Assembly (NCBI RefSeq): GCF_000006565.2
Contig: NC_031471.1
Coordinates: forward strand, 558,001 to 622,000
DNA: 64,000 nucleotides
Reading direction: 5' to 3'
Source: Toxoplasma gondii ME49
Taxonomy: Eukaryota > Apicomplexa > Conoidasida > Eucoccidiorida > Sarcocystidae
Below are positions 12,852 through 26,195 of the stretch, in pieces (the first letter of the stretch is position 1; each line of letters opens with the position of its first letter). The position numbers were made by a program, and so were the translations under genes. The notes under the pieces are model-generated. The model saw nothing but the letters and a program-made list of their open reading frames with translations. It was not told the DNA's origin and did no database searches.

Positions 12852-15800
12852 GTGGACTAGGAGGTCACCACATAGGCGTGGCGTGGCAGGAGTGCAGACA
12901 TGCTTCCGTGACTTCAAACAGCCTGGATGTGCGACTCAGCGTTTTAGACTACCTCAAAGTCTGCAGTGGCGGCGCACTTTTCTTGGCGAGCGTCACAATA
13001 ATTATCATTAGAATAAGATGCGTACGAACAGGAGAGACCGTTCACGGGAGAAGCACCTTAGCGGTTGAAACTGCATTATTGGTTCGTGCGTTTTTGCGTT
13101 CGAAGTTCTACTTCCGTTTTGCGACTCGCGCTCAACAGTCTATTTTTCAATCGGCGGGTCAAGCCCGCATTGTAGAAGTTCGTGAAGTGCCTTTTTGACA
13201 CGAGACAAATGTAGAGGGAAGAGCCCGTGAGGTGTTCCAGAGCTTTTGTACATGAATTCTGTTCCTGATGTTTCGGTGGTGTAACTGTGCTTATTCCACC
13301 GGAAAACGTTGTATAGGTTTTTTGTCAAACACTTTGTTGAAGTTCAGGTCTACACTTGCTCCCTGTCCGGGCAGCTAGTCTTGAACAAACAGCAAGCGAA
13401 TAGTCGCCCACCCCAACGCAAATGTTGATCTCTGAAAGTTTGAGACTAGTCTGCATTTTCTGGTTCAGGGTGGTGACGGGGCACATCGTCACACATATCT
13501 CACCCCTCTGTATTACAAAGTCATAGCAGAATTCGACCAGCTTATGTCGCGGTTTTCCCTTACATATAGACAATTGAGGAAGACAGACAGAAGCGCATAT
13601 TGATTGAAAAGTTCCAAATGCAAGCATAAAAGGAAACGCGGTATGTGTATCCGCTAACAGCGTGAAGTTACGCAGCCTCAGAAACGTTGGTAAAACGTGG
13701 ATTTCCGGTAGAGGTTGCTCAGCGTCATGCACACTAGTATTATAACTTCACACGTGACTAGTGAGCCCGCATGAAAATGGGTCGAGGGCACATACTTTTC
13801 GACTTTTCCGTTTATTGCGTAACAACCGGACTGACACTAACAGCACAACACCGGTACCTTTCCACACAGGCTTCACTCAGGAAGCAGACGTCTGACCGTT
13901 TTCAGAGGTCTTCCGTTTCGCAGCACGCATCATCTACGCTAACTTGCATTACCACTGGACGTCTCAGATAGTGTGGCACTGCGTCACTCCCGCTTTAATG
14001 CTTCTATCTAAACGCCACCGATTCCCTGTGGGGAAAGCTCTCATTCTTTGAGATCACTGAATTCACAATAATGCAAAGAAATGACAAATATGTACTTGTC
14101 ATCTGATTTAGACTTCTCGTGAGTTTCTCATGCCGTTTACTGCGCAACCACGCAACCTGTCATGTAAATGCGTGCTGTGACAGGGTATTCGACCATCATT
14201 TCCGGAGCCTTCACAGGGTGAATCTTCCTTACTACTGCGCATCACGTCGCACTTTGCTACGGTTTGCCGCCGTGGATTTGTTCTGTGTACTTGAGGAGGT
14301 ACAGCGGGTGTATTTATGAGTAATTCAGATCTGCATAATGCGCTACACGATACATAATGCAGTTCTGCTCGTCTTCATCTGTTTAGTCTCTCAGATCGAG
14401 TGGCACCGTTTTATTGTTCACTACTTTGTGCCTTTCAAAGCGACCTACTCGTCAAGAGGTTCGCTTCGGAGTTCAATGCCCGTGTTCCGCCACTCGGCAT
14501 CCCTTATCCTTACCACAGACACAGACAGCCTTCAGCTCCACAGCTTCGCAAGTGACGCTACAGAAACTTCCAACACGGATTCGTGTCTGTTCTCAGGTTG
14601 CCGCGGTGTAAGTTGTTTCAGTGTCAAAAAAAAACGTCCGTCAACGTTTTGGAGAATATGTACACGTGCGTGACGGCGAGATGCACCACAGAGCGTGCCA
14701 CAAACAGAGGCATTCCTCCCACACAACTTGCCCATGCAAACTGTCCACAGGCACGCGTGCAGAAGTTAGCGCTGCCTGGAACTGAAACAAGACGCTGCCA
14801 CGACCCACACGCTGCTGGATTACGTTTCACACTGCCATCCGACAGGGTCATCGACTATTTCGAAGACACAACGAACTGAAGAGTATTCGGAACTGATCAC
14901 TTCGGAGGAACTTTCGACTGCAGTGAGTGGGTGGTCTTGCACAACGGGCCAACGCTCGCACTTCTCTGCGATACGATTACACCGCTCAACTGCAAATTGC
15001 ATGCCTAATACGAGTACAAAAGGCCAAGACGCTACTGCAGGTATGGCTGTCGAAGCCACAAACGTAACACTCGTTACTCATGTTGCCATGCTTTTCAAAT
15101 GACCAAAACGCACGCAGAAGACAAGCAAAACAGTCAGACCTCCTGCGCCTCCCAGGGAAGACTGCCAGAACAAAAATAAAGGACGTTTATGAGGGGGCCA
15201 TCTGGTTCAAGAACACGAGCTTCTCGGTGCCGGACGAGGGTCTGCACGCTCGAAATCTCTCGGTCCCGCTCGTTGGGAATTCTTGTTATCACACGCTGGT
15301 TGAGCAACGAGAGTTTTGCAGAGTGATAAACAGCGCCCAAGAGACGAAGCGTTGCGCCCGTGAACACGAGCGGTTTTGCATGTGCGTGTGTGTGTGTGTC
15401 GTTCCACTGTGTCACGCCCGAAGACTGCATCTTCCCCCGTGACCAAGTAACCGAAAGTCACCCTTGCCCCTGGACCATTCGCCTCGCCTACTTGTGTGGC
15501 CGCCGGCAACTGTCTGTGCCCCTCTGTTTCTGGAACCGAACCTCCTCCGGTCCAGCAACGAAGCAGACGACACACAACACTCGAGCTGTGCGGCCACACG
15601 CGCGACACCTTTCCTCGGGAGAATTCCTTAAACCGCGGCGACCCCCAGGGGGCCACGCCCGTTTCCAACATGAACGCAATTAAAAATGATTTCGAGTAAA
15701 AAGCAAGTCAACAAGTTCCTGAAGACGCGTCGACAACAGCGTATTCTTAACTACATGCATGCGAACGGGCACGTAGGACCCCACCGCACTGAGGACCTAA

Positions 15801-16428
15801 CTGTACCCCGCTTCCCTAAGCTCAATTCTGAATCTGTACTGAGCACACTAGCCACTCGTTTACCGGACCACAAAACACAGCAAATGACATTAACCACCCA
15901 CCGTGTTTTTGTGAGGACTCTCAAGAGCCGCAACGTTCAGCACGACGGGAGAAAAACAGGAAACGGAGCCGAGTGTATCCCGGGGAGAACCTTCACAAGA
16001 GTGATGGGATTCTCTCCAGCCTGTCACACCGCATGTCTACATGGAGCGTACGTGTGTCTGCGCCACGACAGCACCGTACGTTTCTAGAGAGCCCTGAGGG
16101 GGAGTCGCGAAACAACTCTAATACCACCCACTGTTTCAAATGAGCCAAAGACAGCAAAGCATCGTTTTACCGTTTTGACGCAACACCTTTGTCCGACGCG
16201 ACATCCGCGTCGAAAATGTACATGTGTGTGAACACACCCCTCTGTTACTGAGATGTTTTTTTCACGGGCTGTCTGAGCAGCCAGCTGACTCCTCTCGTTC
16301 CTATCGCGACACCGGCAAAAAAATCGAATCATTCTCGGTCCCTAGACTCCTGTGATGCTGTATCCTCGTGTCGCTTTTTTCGACTCTGTGCGTTGAGGGC
16401 TTTCGACACACCACACACAGTACGCGCT
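12852..16428. other. Convergent intergenic region, no gene recognised
   Basis: This lies between the 3' end of the plus-strand 752-residue ORF and the 3' end of the minus-strand ApiAT transporter, so it should hold two 3' UTRs. Frames such as 15207-15671 (minus) and 15360-15683 (plus) overlap each other, have no splice support and no family motif. A short GT run (about 15382-15398) is visible. Confidence 0.4.
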
Positions 16429-18195
16429 CTACACAGCGACCTCTGGACTCGGTGCACGCGGGTCTTCGTCCGCTGGCTCTTTTCCTGACACGTCTAGCAG
16501 GCTACTGCGGTCGTTGGCCGCCTCTCGCTTCTTTTTCGCCTCGCGAAACATGGCGAGGATGATGAAGCAGTTGACGATGCCTAAGAAGACCATCACGCCG
16601 TCTGCCGGCAAGAAGTTGTACGGCTCCAGGTCGATGAGGGTCTCGGAAGACAGTTTGTACCAGCCAATACTCGTAAGGGAGAAGACCCCGCCAATGAGGG
16701 AGGCGAGTCCCGTGAGCTTGCCAAAATACTCCGACGGGAAGTTGATGGCCACGTAGCAGTACAGGTTGCTGAGGACGAAAGAGCAGTAGATGAAGTAGAT
16801 CACCGTCGAGATCGCTTTGCATGCAATGACGTTGGGCATGACGAAGATATACAGAAGGATGCCGCATCCGTTCAAAATGGTAATCACCGGCAGGATGCCG
16901 AACTTGTCCGCCATCTTCCCAAAGACCGGTCCTGGCAGGAAGGACATGATATTCAGGACACTGAACATCTGGTAGACGTTCGACGTCGTCGACACCTGCA
17001 GCTGCTCTTTGTTGCTCTTGGTGTAGAATTCCGCACGCAGAAGCGCAATCACGAAGCAAGGCACGATGAGCAGGAACTCCTTGGACTTCAGCGTCGCCAC
17101 GAAGGACCCGGCCGCCGTCTCGGGCGTCTTCGAGCCAGCAGACTCCGCTTCGTGTGGACGGCCCGGTGCCTCCTCAGAGAGGTCGTGACACATTTCCTTC
17201 AGCTCGGAGGCGACGTCCGCGCCCGCCGGCAGCATCGGGCCTGTGTACGAGGTACGCCGCTTAGGACTGTCGTCGTCTTGTTTCTCGTCGCTCGCGGCCT
17301 CCTGCACCAACTCTGACTGAGGCTTGAAGACATGCATGGGAACCGTGAACAGACTGATGCAGGTCGCGAGGCCCAGGCAGACTGCCACGTAGAAGACGAC
17401 GATCTTCCAGAAGTCGTTCTCGCCGAAGCCGTCGCCCTGGTAGATGGCGGACATGACGACGGGGACCGCGAAAGAAATCGAACGCAGCGAACCGAGCACG
17501 GCCATGATGAACGACTGGTTGCCTGGAAACAGATTCGCCATGGAGAGCAGGGGCAGGTACCCCGGGTCCGCGGCGACCCCCAGAAACACCCCGCCCGCAT
17601 AGTACCCCTGGAAGCTCTCCGACGAGAAGCCAATCAGCAGCCAGCCGGCAGCCTCGACTGCGATGGCGCTGAGCATGCAGATCTTAGGGCCTGCGGCGTC
17701 GAGCAAGACTCCCGAAATGGCTGAGGAGATGAAGTGTGCGGAGAAGGTAGCCGTGTACAAGTTGTTAATCATGTTCTTCCTTCCTGGACAGTCCGGGTAC
17801 TCGATGTCGCCGATGACGATCACTCCGGCACCCGCAGAGTCCACAGAGCACTCCCACGAGTACGCTCCCGACTTGTAGAGCATGTCTTGCATGCCGTTCC
17901 AGCCCCAGTACGTGCAACCCTTCATGAGAACAACAATGCAGAACAGGAACGCGAGGACGTACCGATTGAGGCCGCAAGGAATCGGAATCTGTTTTCCCTG
18001 CGGCGACGCCGGTTTCGCTACTCCTTGCTTGTTAGGCACAACTCCGTCGACGGCCGTGGCCGGACGTGACCCTTGAGAACTGCCAGCAAGCGGCGCCGTG
18101 TCTACGGCGGAGTTCGGAGAAACGCTGCTCCTGTTCTGCAGCTCCAGGCCGCTTCCATTCGGAACCACCATTGCGGTTTCCTGAGCAGCCGCCAT
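16429..18195 (-). CDS. Major facilitator transporter, apicomplexan amino-acid transporter (ApiAT) family
   Basis: An intronless frame of 588 residues from the Met at 18195 (MAAAQETAMVVPNG). The frame is open further upstream, but that part is Arg/Cys/Phe-rich and unlike a protein N terminus, so I take 18195. A 70-residue cytosolic N terminus leads to the first membrane helix (RYVLAFLFCIVVLMKGCTYW). About twelve hydrophobic helices follow, split into two sixes by a charged Ser-rich loop (KRRTSYTGPMLPAG to GSKTPETAAGS), the usual MFS layout. The GCTYWGWNGMQDMLYKSGAY stretch after helix 1, and the plant/animal LAT3/LAT4-like look, match the ApiAT family, whose characterised Toxoplasma members import arginine, lysine or tyrosine across the plasma membrane. 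Which paralogue and which substrate cannot be told from sequence alone. The C-terminal tail is acidic and Pro-rich. Confidence 0.85.
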   Translation of the reverse strand: MAAAQETAMVVPNGSGLELQNRSSVSPNSAVDTAPLAGSSQGSRPATAVDGVVPNKQGVAKPASPQGKQIPIPCGLNRYVLAFLFCIVVLMKGCTYWGWNGMQDMLYKSGAYSWECSVDSAGAGVIVIGDIEYPDCPGRKNMINNLYTATFSAHFISSAISGVLLDAAGPKICMLSAIAVEAAGWLLIGFSSESFQGYYAGGVFLGVAADPGYLPLLSMANLFPGNQSFIMAVLGSLRSISFAVPVVMSAIYQGDGFGENDFWKIVVFYVAVCLGLATCISLFTVPMHVFKPQSELVQEAASDEKQDDDSPKRRTSYTGPMLPAGADVASELKEMCHDLSEEAPGRPHEAESAGSKTPETAAGSFVATLKSKEFLLIVPCFVIALLRAEFYTKSNKEQLQVSTTSNVYQMFSVLNIMSFLPGPVFGKMADKFGILPVITILNGCGILLYIFVMPNVIACKAISTVIYFIYCSFVLSNLYCYVAINFPSEYFGKLTGLASLIGGVFSLTSIGWYKLSSETLIDLEPYNFLPADGVMVFLGIVNCFIILAMFREAKKKREAANDRSSLLDVSGKEPADEDPRAPSPEVAV

Positions 18196-21100
18196 CTTGG
18201 ACAGTGCTTGGGCAGAACTTCCAGGGGATCTGGAGAAAAGAGGACGGCGTAGACAAGCGAGAAAAAAAGGGGCGCAGACAACGCAGAGAAAGTGCCCACG
18301 CCGTTCAGACAATGGCGCAGCGGTCAAAAGGAAACCCCCAATGCGGAGAAGTGACGGACAGAAAGTCAAAAACGCCTCGAACTTTCGGCGCTTGCGACTG
18401 CAAAAAGTGGCAGCAAGCGGAAATGAACCTCCCCACAACGACGGACACAGTAGAGTGCTGCTAGTCGCCCGGAAAGGTTCAATCGGCTTGCACTTTGCGT
18501 TTTGTGAATCAGACACTCTTACCCGCTATTTTTCTGGTGTAACAACTGTCTCGATGTGGTGAAAAGACAGGAGGGAATGAATTTACAAGAACGGCAGGCC
18601 CCGGCCGATCTTGTCCACGGAAACACAAAAACCGGCAACTCCGACAGTCAAACCGTTTAGGGCTGCCAGCTATTTTCCATCTTCCTCAAGGGGAAAGCAC
18701 GCAAGGCAAACACAGAAGCTGTTTTTTTTTCGGTTTTTTAGTTCTCCGTGGCCCCGCAAGCTTTGCCACCGACGAAACGCAACGGAGTCGCCGTTGAGAG
18801 AGTCGCACGCCAGTCCGCGGGGAACATCGGTTGCGCAACCGCGAGAAACACCTACCAATGCGAATGATGTCTCGGCATCATCAACTGGATAAACAGAACA
18901 CCCACCAGACAAGGTCACCGCAAGAGACGAGCAAACCACCAAGTGACGAAAACAGAAACTAGCACAACTGGCTCTTGAACACAACAAGCTGCTTTATGCC
19001 ACGACGACGCACGATATTTGAAAAATAGTGATCTCGGGCAATCTCCCGTGCTCTTCCAGAAGCGACTACGTTTCGACGACGTGTCACCGAGTTAGCAGCA
19101 GTCTCGTGCATAAACCAAAATTCTCGAAGAGACACGAGGTTCGCGTAGGACCACCTTCGCTGCATCTGGTGAAAACATAGTGCATCTCACAGGAAGCTAT
19201 GGGAGTTTGAGACATGGACGCTGGCGTTTCGTACAAAGAGTAGGGCTTTCAGAAAAAAACGACTACGTAGAATTCAAGTCTTGTTACCATCGCACTCGTC
19301 GTCCACTATGCGTAGTATGGCAGAACCAATATTCCAGAAAAAACGAGCAGATACAGAGAAGGCTGGTTGCTGTCGCAGTCGCCTTCCACCATTGTGCACA
19401 GGTGCAAGAACTGAGACGCAATGGTACAGGGACACGTCAACGAAAAGAGCTGAATCGTACGGGAAGTCACCGTAGGGAGTAACCACTCATGCTAATGAAT
19501 TCTTGCAGGCAACCTATTGCTGACCTCCGACGAGGTGATGTTGGTACGAGCGTCAGAGGTTGCCGTCGTCAAAAACGGACGAGTTTTCCCGGCGGAAAAC
19601 CTTTGAGAGCGCGCAGCGCCGCTGTCGTGCAGAGCTGCTCGTCGTTTGGCATTGACGGAAATAGAGTACTAAACAACGCTGAAGTCTCTAGCCACGCTTC
19701 CCGACTGCCGGCGCGTGTGTGGGAAGCAATGAAATTCAAAACCCCCTTGACTCTGCAAAGATTGAGATATTTTACAAGCGAGGGGGGAATGGCTGGTTCC
19801 TTGGCGGGATTATGACCCAACGCCCCAGCGGGAAACCTTTTACCATCATCTGTTGAACTCTCCTGGCGTAGACGACAGGTTGACGGAACCGAACACGCTC
19901 TAGTTTGTGCTGCATAGAACACTCACCAACACCCTGCCCACGATTTCCTGTTAGAAGGCAGGAGAGAGCAGAAAACACTTTGCAACAATCCAGCTGTGTC
20001 GGCTCATGGAGCACCGTTCCCAGTGTCCCGTTTCTTGCCAGTCAGACTGAGGACACCGATACCTGAGGAACTCCGTAACAGATGGGGAAACTTGGGATTC
20101 AATGGCAGTTGCGAATCCGACTGTCTCGCGTAGTCCGCGAAAAGCCAATCAGAAACCATCACAGTTGGGAATGTGTAGCACGGCATTTCCGCTGTAATAA
20201 AAGCAAGCAAATAGACAGAGCTAAGAAAAGACGGTTTTCTTTCTTGTCAACGACAAGAACTTTTTCTGCACCTAAAACAGGTCCCACAGGACCTGACGAG
20301 GAAAAAATGGAGGTTGGTCTAACAAAGTCACCAAACTACAACACTTGCGTACCCACCTCTTGCCGAGTTTACATCACGTGTTACCATATTACTGCATCTC
20401 ATCTACCTTTTCTCCAATTCACATTAGGCTTCTGCAGCCGGGGCCGCCTGGAGTGAAGACGTCAAACGCAAGTCGCCAGCGAAAAAGCTGCTCCTCGGCC
20501 TCTGTTTCCACTTCTTCCAACTTGTCGCCTCTCCAAGACAAGAACATCGCAATCTCTTGCTCGGAGAATGCCGCAGTTGGACTTCCATGTGTCTTGTGTA
20601 GTGAAGAAACGCTCGGAGATTTCCTCCTTCAGCAGAGCGAGAGACAGAATCCGTATCAACGGAGTGAGAAGAGCAGCTCACCCTTCGGTAATTTTGGGAT
20701 TTCTGCATTCTGGCATCTAAGTACGCGTTTCCTCTAAGTATTAATATGCGCTGTAACAGTAATCCATATATTAAGTCTAGAGCGTAACCGACATCAGTAA
20801 GTTTAATGCCGTACGGTATTGAAAACATTCACCACTTTTAGCGTTCTTCTGCGGTCAGGTGGGGCGGTGTCATGTGCAGCAATCAGGCGGAATTTGGTGA
20901 CTCCGGATCTCATTTGACGCGTAGCACATGCAAAACCGATGTAAAGTAGTCTTAATGTTGCTCGATATTGAAATTCAACACTTTTAGCTCTCTTACGCAG
21001 TCGAGTGAGGGGTGTGGTAAACAGCAACCATGGGGAACTCGATTGCCTGTACCTCAAACATGGGCTTAGTTTCGATTAACATTAAGCATGCAGGGAGCGT

Positions 21101-22359
21101 GTGCATGTAAGACCTGTCTCCATCCTTCCTTCTAAAAAACTGCAAAGACATGGCCCCTTTCACAAAGAATACGAGTAAAGAAAGACAGACCCAAAGAATG
21201 CGTGTGTCACATGCTTGCTGAGCAGAAAACAGACGGAAGTGGGTGGACACGGCGGCGTTCCGCCATCGCAGCGAAACCCTTGGCGGTGTGGACCCATTCC
21301 TAGGTTGAGCCTGACACGAATTTTCTTTGCGTTTCCAGTTGGAGTTACCCTTTACCGCGTATGTTAGACGGCGGATGGGTGGCAGTTCGCGGCCACTTGT
21401 CAAACATTTTCTCATGCTGTATCGGCTATCATAGGTTATGGCATCTCAGCGGAATCGTTTCACCGTGACATCATACACCGAAACCAATCCGAACGCTGCG
21501 TTGAAACTGCATGTCCACGGGTTCTCGGGGTGGCGTTGTCCTGCTTCTTTTGGACGCCAAGCAAAAGGAACGTCTAAACAAGTTTGTGTGAAGTCTCGCA
21601 TACAGCAAAAAAGTTCCAGTGACTCAGGAGACATCCACCCTGTGCATAGAATTTTTCGCAACCGTGAATGCGGGCACAAGACATCACACTACGTCGCCGT
21701 TTTCCTTTTCCACTTTGCGGACTCAAAAACTCCTTCCCGCTTTCACCGACGTGGAACTGTGAGCAGGACGAGAGGCCTTCCGTCTGTGTCCGGATGTCCA
21801 CAGTTTTCGGACCTGTGGGTATCCCAGAGTGCCTCGGCCTCGAAACTGGACAGTAATTCGAAAGCAGCTTACCACTGGACGCGGGCGTTTGCCCCATTCA
21901 CAATACCTTTTGCCTCCGTTTAAGGTCGCTGCGTTACTGCACCTGCCTTGAAAAACCTTCGAATTTGTTTCTGACGCAAATCTGTGGCGATCTGCGGTTT
22001 CTTTGTCTTCAAGGCGTCACTGCCACTCGTTTAAAGGGAGAGCGCCTCTTCCTGCCGAGCCTTGCCACGTTCAGAGGACGTACACTGTGGCAAGCTTTTT
22101 TCAACTTCGTTTCTAGACCAGGACGCGCGTGCACGCAGCCCAATATGAAGGTTCTTCAGCTGAAGTCGAGATAACGCCCGCCGGAAAGCCTTTTTCTTCT
22201 CCAGAGATCCCCTTTACTCGTGTACAGTTACGAGGGATTGTGCACACTTTTCCTCGTGTGGCGGGCAATCCTCGAGACGCTTCTGCTCGTTCTGTCTGGA
22301 CTCCCACAGACCGCCCTGAACTTTTTTCGCCTTTGGCAGTGGAAGCGGCACTGAGAGCC
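18196..22359. other. Divergent 5' flanks (4.2 kb), no gene recognised
   Basis: This lies between the ApiAT start (minus) and the start of the plus-strand mitochondrial-leader gene, so it should hold both promoters and 5' UTRs. Small overlapping frames occur (18197-18562, 20424-20828, 21438-21923), but none has family motifs or consistent splice boundaries. Confidence 0.4.
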
Positions 22360-23308
22360 ATGTCAGTCTGCCAAGGCTTCGTGCTTGCCCGAGGCCTCCA
22401 CGCACACTGCCGCGGAGCGGTGCGTAGCGTCGGTCTCGCGCGTTCTCGATGTCGTTCTTCCTTGCTGAGAACGTCGGCTGTCTCTCGTCGCCTAGATGCC
22501 TCTGCGGAGTCAGATTCCGTCGCCTCTGTCGCAGCGCCGGAAGTAAGAAACAGCTGCTCCGAGGGGTGCTCACAAGCCGTCGCCTCTCAAGCCCCGTTCG
22601 CCGCGCAGAGGAACCGAGCACTGGACAGACATACATGCATTTCCATCACTTCTGCGGGTGCATGCAAGCGAGTCTCATCTGCAGCTGTGCACCCCTGCTC
22701 GCTGTGGTCGCGCGACCTCCGGCCTTCCGTCTTCACACCTTCTGGAAATTTGCGTCAAGCTTACTCGAGCTGTCGCCGCACTGCGTGCAACGCAGGGCCT
22801 GTTTCCAAAATCTCAGATGCTCGCCAGAGGACAGAGAGGGAAAACGCGGACCAAGACAAGCCGACAAACACTGAGAGTCGCGACTCTGTTCTTTGCGCCT
22901 CCTCGCCGACCTCCGCAGAGATGAAACCGATACGCGACCAAACAGGCGGGAGACTCTCTTCACTTCTCATGCTCGGACTTGCTGGCTTTGGCCTCGGTTG
23001 GATAGCCCAAACGAACTGGGAGGATGCACAAAACGGATTTTACCCCGAAACGGTGATGAGGGTGCGGTGCCTCCAGCTGCCTGGCAATTTCTCAGAGACT
23101 CACAGCGAAGAAGCTGCGAAGAACGCCTTTGAAGGTAAGCCCACGGCCGCGTCCACGGGGACCTCAAACAAGAGTGTGTTCAGGAACCGAATTTTTCACG
23201 CACGCAACCGCCCGAAACATCCACGGCCAGACGCCTCTTGGGACATGCATACATGCATGCAGTTACAACAGTATTCACATGTGCCTAGTATTTATACACA
23301 TACATACA

Positions 23309-23359
<51 letters not shown>

Positions 23360-23372
23360 GTATATATATATG

Positions 23373-23406
<34 letters not shown>

Positions 23407-24509
23407 TATGCATGCACCGTGACAAGTAAGAAGCTCAGGAGTTCGACACTGTGTTGCCTCAGTGTGTTCGGGGGTGAAGCGAGCGGTGGAGTGTCACGTC
23501 GATTCCATTCGAAACAAATGCACCAGTTGCGTTCATGTCGCAGAGTCTAGCGCGGTGTTTCAGCTGTGCGGTGGAAATGCCGGTGCGAGGTAACGTTAAA
23601 CAGAACTCGACGGCACTCGTCCTCTTTCTCCTATCAAGCCTTCTTCAGAATGCATGCGTCCTACGAGGCAGCGCATCCGAGTTTATGTATGCAAAGACTA
23701 ATGATTCGTCTGGTGTCCTTCGTCATTCTGCAAACGCAGAGTGGACGGCATTTGCGTCCCGACAGAAGGGCTTTCTGTCTTCTCGGCTGTACGTCCAGCC
23801 GGGCGCCAGGACGGAAGACAGTGAGCGATTCGGCGGAACCAAGTTCCTCGTTTTAGACAGGTGAGTCTCGTACGGCTTGGTTTTTACCTATTTGAGACTC
23901 CTGTGGGATGCGAGGGCAAACGGTAGACCCTGACCACCTTTGCATCCCTCAAGTCCTCAAAGGGACGAGATCTTTTTTCAGCGGTCGGGGCGGATCCAGT
24001 CTAGGTCGAGTGCAAAGACACAACGCGTTCCGTAGTCCTTCGAGGCGGCAAACCCGGTTTTTGACGTGCGCCTTCTTCGCGACTCCACGAGGGTACACTC
24101 ACTGTTTATGGTGTGTCTTTGTGTTAAAGGAACCGCTGTGTTGCCACGATTCTACTCGTGACACTTTGCGTATTTGGGCTGCATGCTTTGTTTCGCCGCA
24201 TGTCCTCGTTTTTCCGCTTGTTCTTTTTTTTGAAGGTGGGGAACCGCGGCTGACCAGAGAGCCGCTGCGGAGGCGTTCGCGACTCCGCAAGATCCAAAGC
24301 AGTGCGAAGCCAAGGACGCCAACAGCGCAGCGAAGACAACTCGTCACTCTGCTGAGCAGAGAGAGGCACAAGAGCAGAGCGTGGAAGAAGCAGCACGCGC
24401 GCCGTTTTGTGACAAAGACTCGGGACAAGTTTATGTTTTCGACTCACGGAAAACTGCACCCCTTTGGCGTGTCTTCACGCATACACAGTCCCCGAACGCG
24501 ACCCCGTAG
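22360..24509 (+). CDS. Hypothetical protein with mitochondrial-type leader and one membrane segment
   Basis: The start chosen is the Met at 22360 (MSVCQGFVLARGLHAHCRG), giving an N terminus rich in Arg, Ser and Ala with almost no acidic residues, the pattern of a mitochondrial presequence; the frame is open further upstream. Exon 1 ends at 23134 before GTAAGC and contains one hydrophobic span (SSLLMLGLAGFGLGWIA) followed by TNWEDAQNGFYPETV. Exon 2 (about 23668-23860) ends in GGTKFLVLDR before GTGAGT. Exon 3 (24236-24509) restores the frame as DRWGTAADQR and runs to a TAG stop through an Ala/Gln/Glu-rich coil and DKDSGQVYVFDSRK. The exon 2-3 join is strong. The exon 1-2 join is weaker, because the best-looking acceptor (TTCTTCAG) is out of frame and a missing small exon is possible. 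No family is recognised. An inner-membrane protein of the divergent apicomplexan respiratory machinery is a guess only. Confidence 0.5.
23311..23408. repeat. (TA)n microsatellite, nearly 100 bp, interrupted by TG steps
   Basis: TATATA tract broken periodically by TATG, inside the first intron of the plus-strand mitochondrial-leader gene. Confidence 0.95.
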
Positions 24510-26195
24510 AACGGGGAACGTGCAGATCCAGAAGGAGAAGAACGGAAATGTGCTCTTTGCCTTGAAGGGTGTAAAGAGAAGGGGAAGTGTGGAAAGACGA
24601 CAAATCAGAAGACACATCAAAGGCCTGCAAACAGTTCTCTTTTATTCTGTCGCACCCGGAGTCGATGCGTGTTCTCGTCTGTGCCTAACGCGTCACTTCC
24701 TGGCTAAGAGATGTCTCTCGACGTTCGCTGTAAATACAGCAGAAGTACAACGGCTTTGAAGACACATCTAACCGCATTCACGGTGATAAAGGGCTCACCT
24801 AACTAACTGCATTTACGGAGATAACTTGTGCACCTTGTGAGACAACGCAGGCGCGTCTCCACTACCTCTGAACTCCTGTGGCACTCGTAAAGCAAGGAAT
24901 GTCTTAAGACGCGTGAAGTCGTCTGTCTTGAAGAGACAGAGCCGCTCTAGGAAAACAGGCAATTTCGTTCATTCTCTTCAATCAGTCTGGCTGCCCCTTG
25001 GCAGAGAAACGCGCTGTTTGCACCAGGTCACGCGAAAGGGTCTCTCTTCGATTTGAGGTATACAGTTCCGGATCGCAGAGCATGTGTTCAGAGACAGTCT
25101 CTGCTGCACCTGTAGTAAGTACGGCACAAGGCTTTGTATGGAGACCCGTAATTCGAAATTCAGCTTGCGCCGAGAACAAACAGACGAAAGCTGAAGCAAG
25201 GAGATGGCGGCGAGCGGCTTTTGCGCGTAAAGAGGAAACGACTAAGCCCCTGGCACGGTGCCTGCACGTGGAGGCTGTGAAACCTCAAAGGATAACGGGA
25301 AGTTAAAGAGAAAGCTGCCAAAGCTCAGCTCAGAAAGAACTAGGGAAGACGAGCAAGACGACATACGGTGTATCTACGAACAGGGGAAGAGACACAGAAA
25401 GCGACAACCAAAGAGACAGGAACCCAGAGCGTCGGGACGCAGTCCCCAGGAAGGGGACACTGGCGGGTCACGGCTACGGAGAAAAAGATAGAACACATGA
25501 GTTTTTTTCTCACGAGAAGGAAAATTCACACACAGATTTCTCAGTGGATTCCGAAAAACGTGCGCAAGTGTCAACAGTTCGCCCCCCATCGATGACGACA
25601 CCTGAAACCCAGCTCTCGTCCACCCAAACTTCTCCCTGATGATCGTCTGTACGGAATGGACAGATCGACGGTGTTTAGGAAACTCGAGAAAAAACGCTCT
25701 CCCCCATCTAACAAAGCCTCCCTCTGAGCCGAAGGTTGTTCGACAGGTTGCTCTGTGCACCCTGGAAGAATGTACGGATGACCTGATCGAAACGCGCTCT
25801 GTTCGACTCCGCGCTCCCAACTCTCTTTTTCCGCTGTAACCGCATGCGCGTTCTGCCGATGAACGGCCTTCGCTTCAAGAAAACGGAACCTCCCGAGGCT
25901 CCCTTCCGCAGATCCTGAGCACCTTTCCCGTCTCGTATCCTCATTTTATATGCTCCCAATCGCTTGTCTCGGCTTTGATCTGTGTAGATCCTGAGTACCC
26001 TTCCTTCCGCCGTCGCCTCATCTGCATCTTCTCTCCGCTATCTCTGTCTCGCCCTGCGTCTGCCGCGCCGTGTCTTGACTGGACAGGAGTCCTTGCTCTT
26101 CTTCGCTAGCCGAGACCCGTTTTTCATCCGCGCTCTCTCCCTCTCGAGAGGCAATATCTTCTTCTCGGTTGCCCTGTCACTGCCCCACAAGGCCC
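24510..26195. other. Convergent intergenic region, no gene recognised
   Basis: Between the TAG of the plus-strand gene ending at 24509 and the TAG of the minus-strand gene ending at 26196. It should carry two 3' UTRs. Frames here (for example 25374-25820 minus) are short, Arg/Ser-rich and unsupported. Confidence 0.4.

Noticed and set aside
18196..18516. N-terminal extension of the ApiAT frame (start MSDSQNAKCK at 18516)
   Set aside because: The extension is Cys/Arg/Phe-rich and unlike a transporter N terminus. The Met at 18195 gives a normal hydrophilic tail of the expected length.
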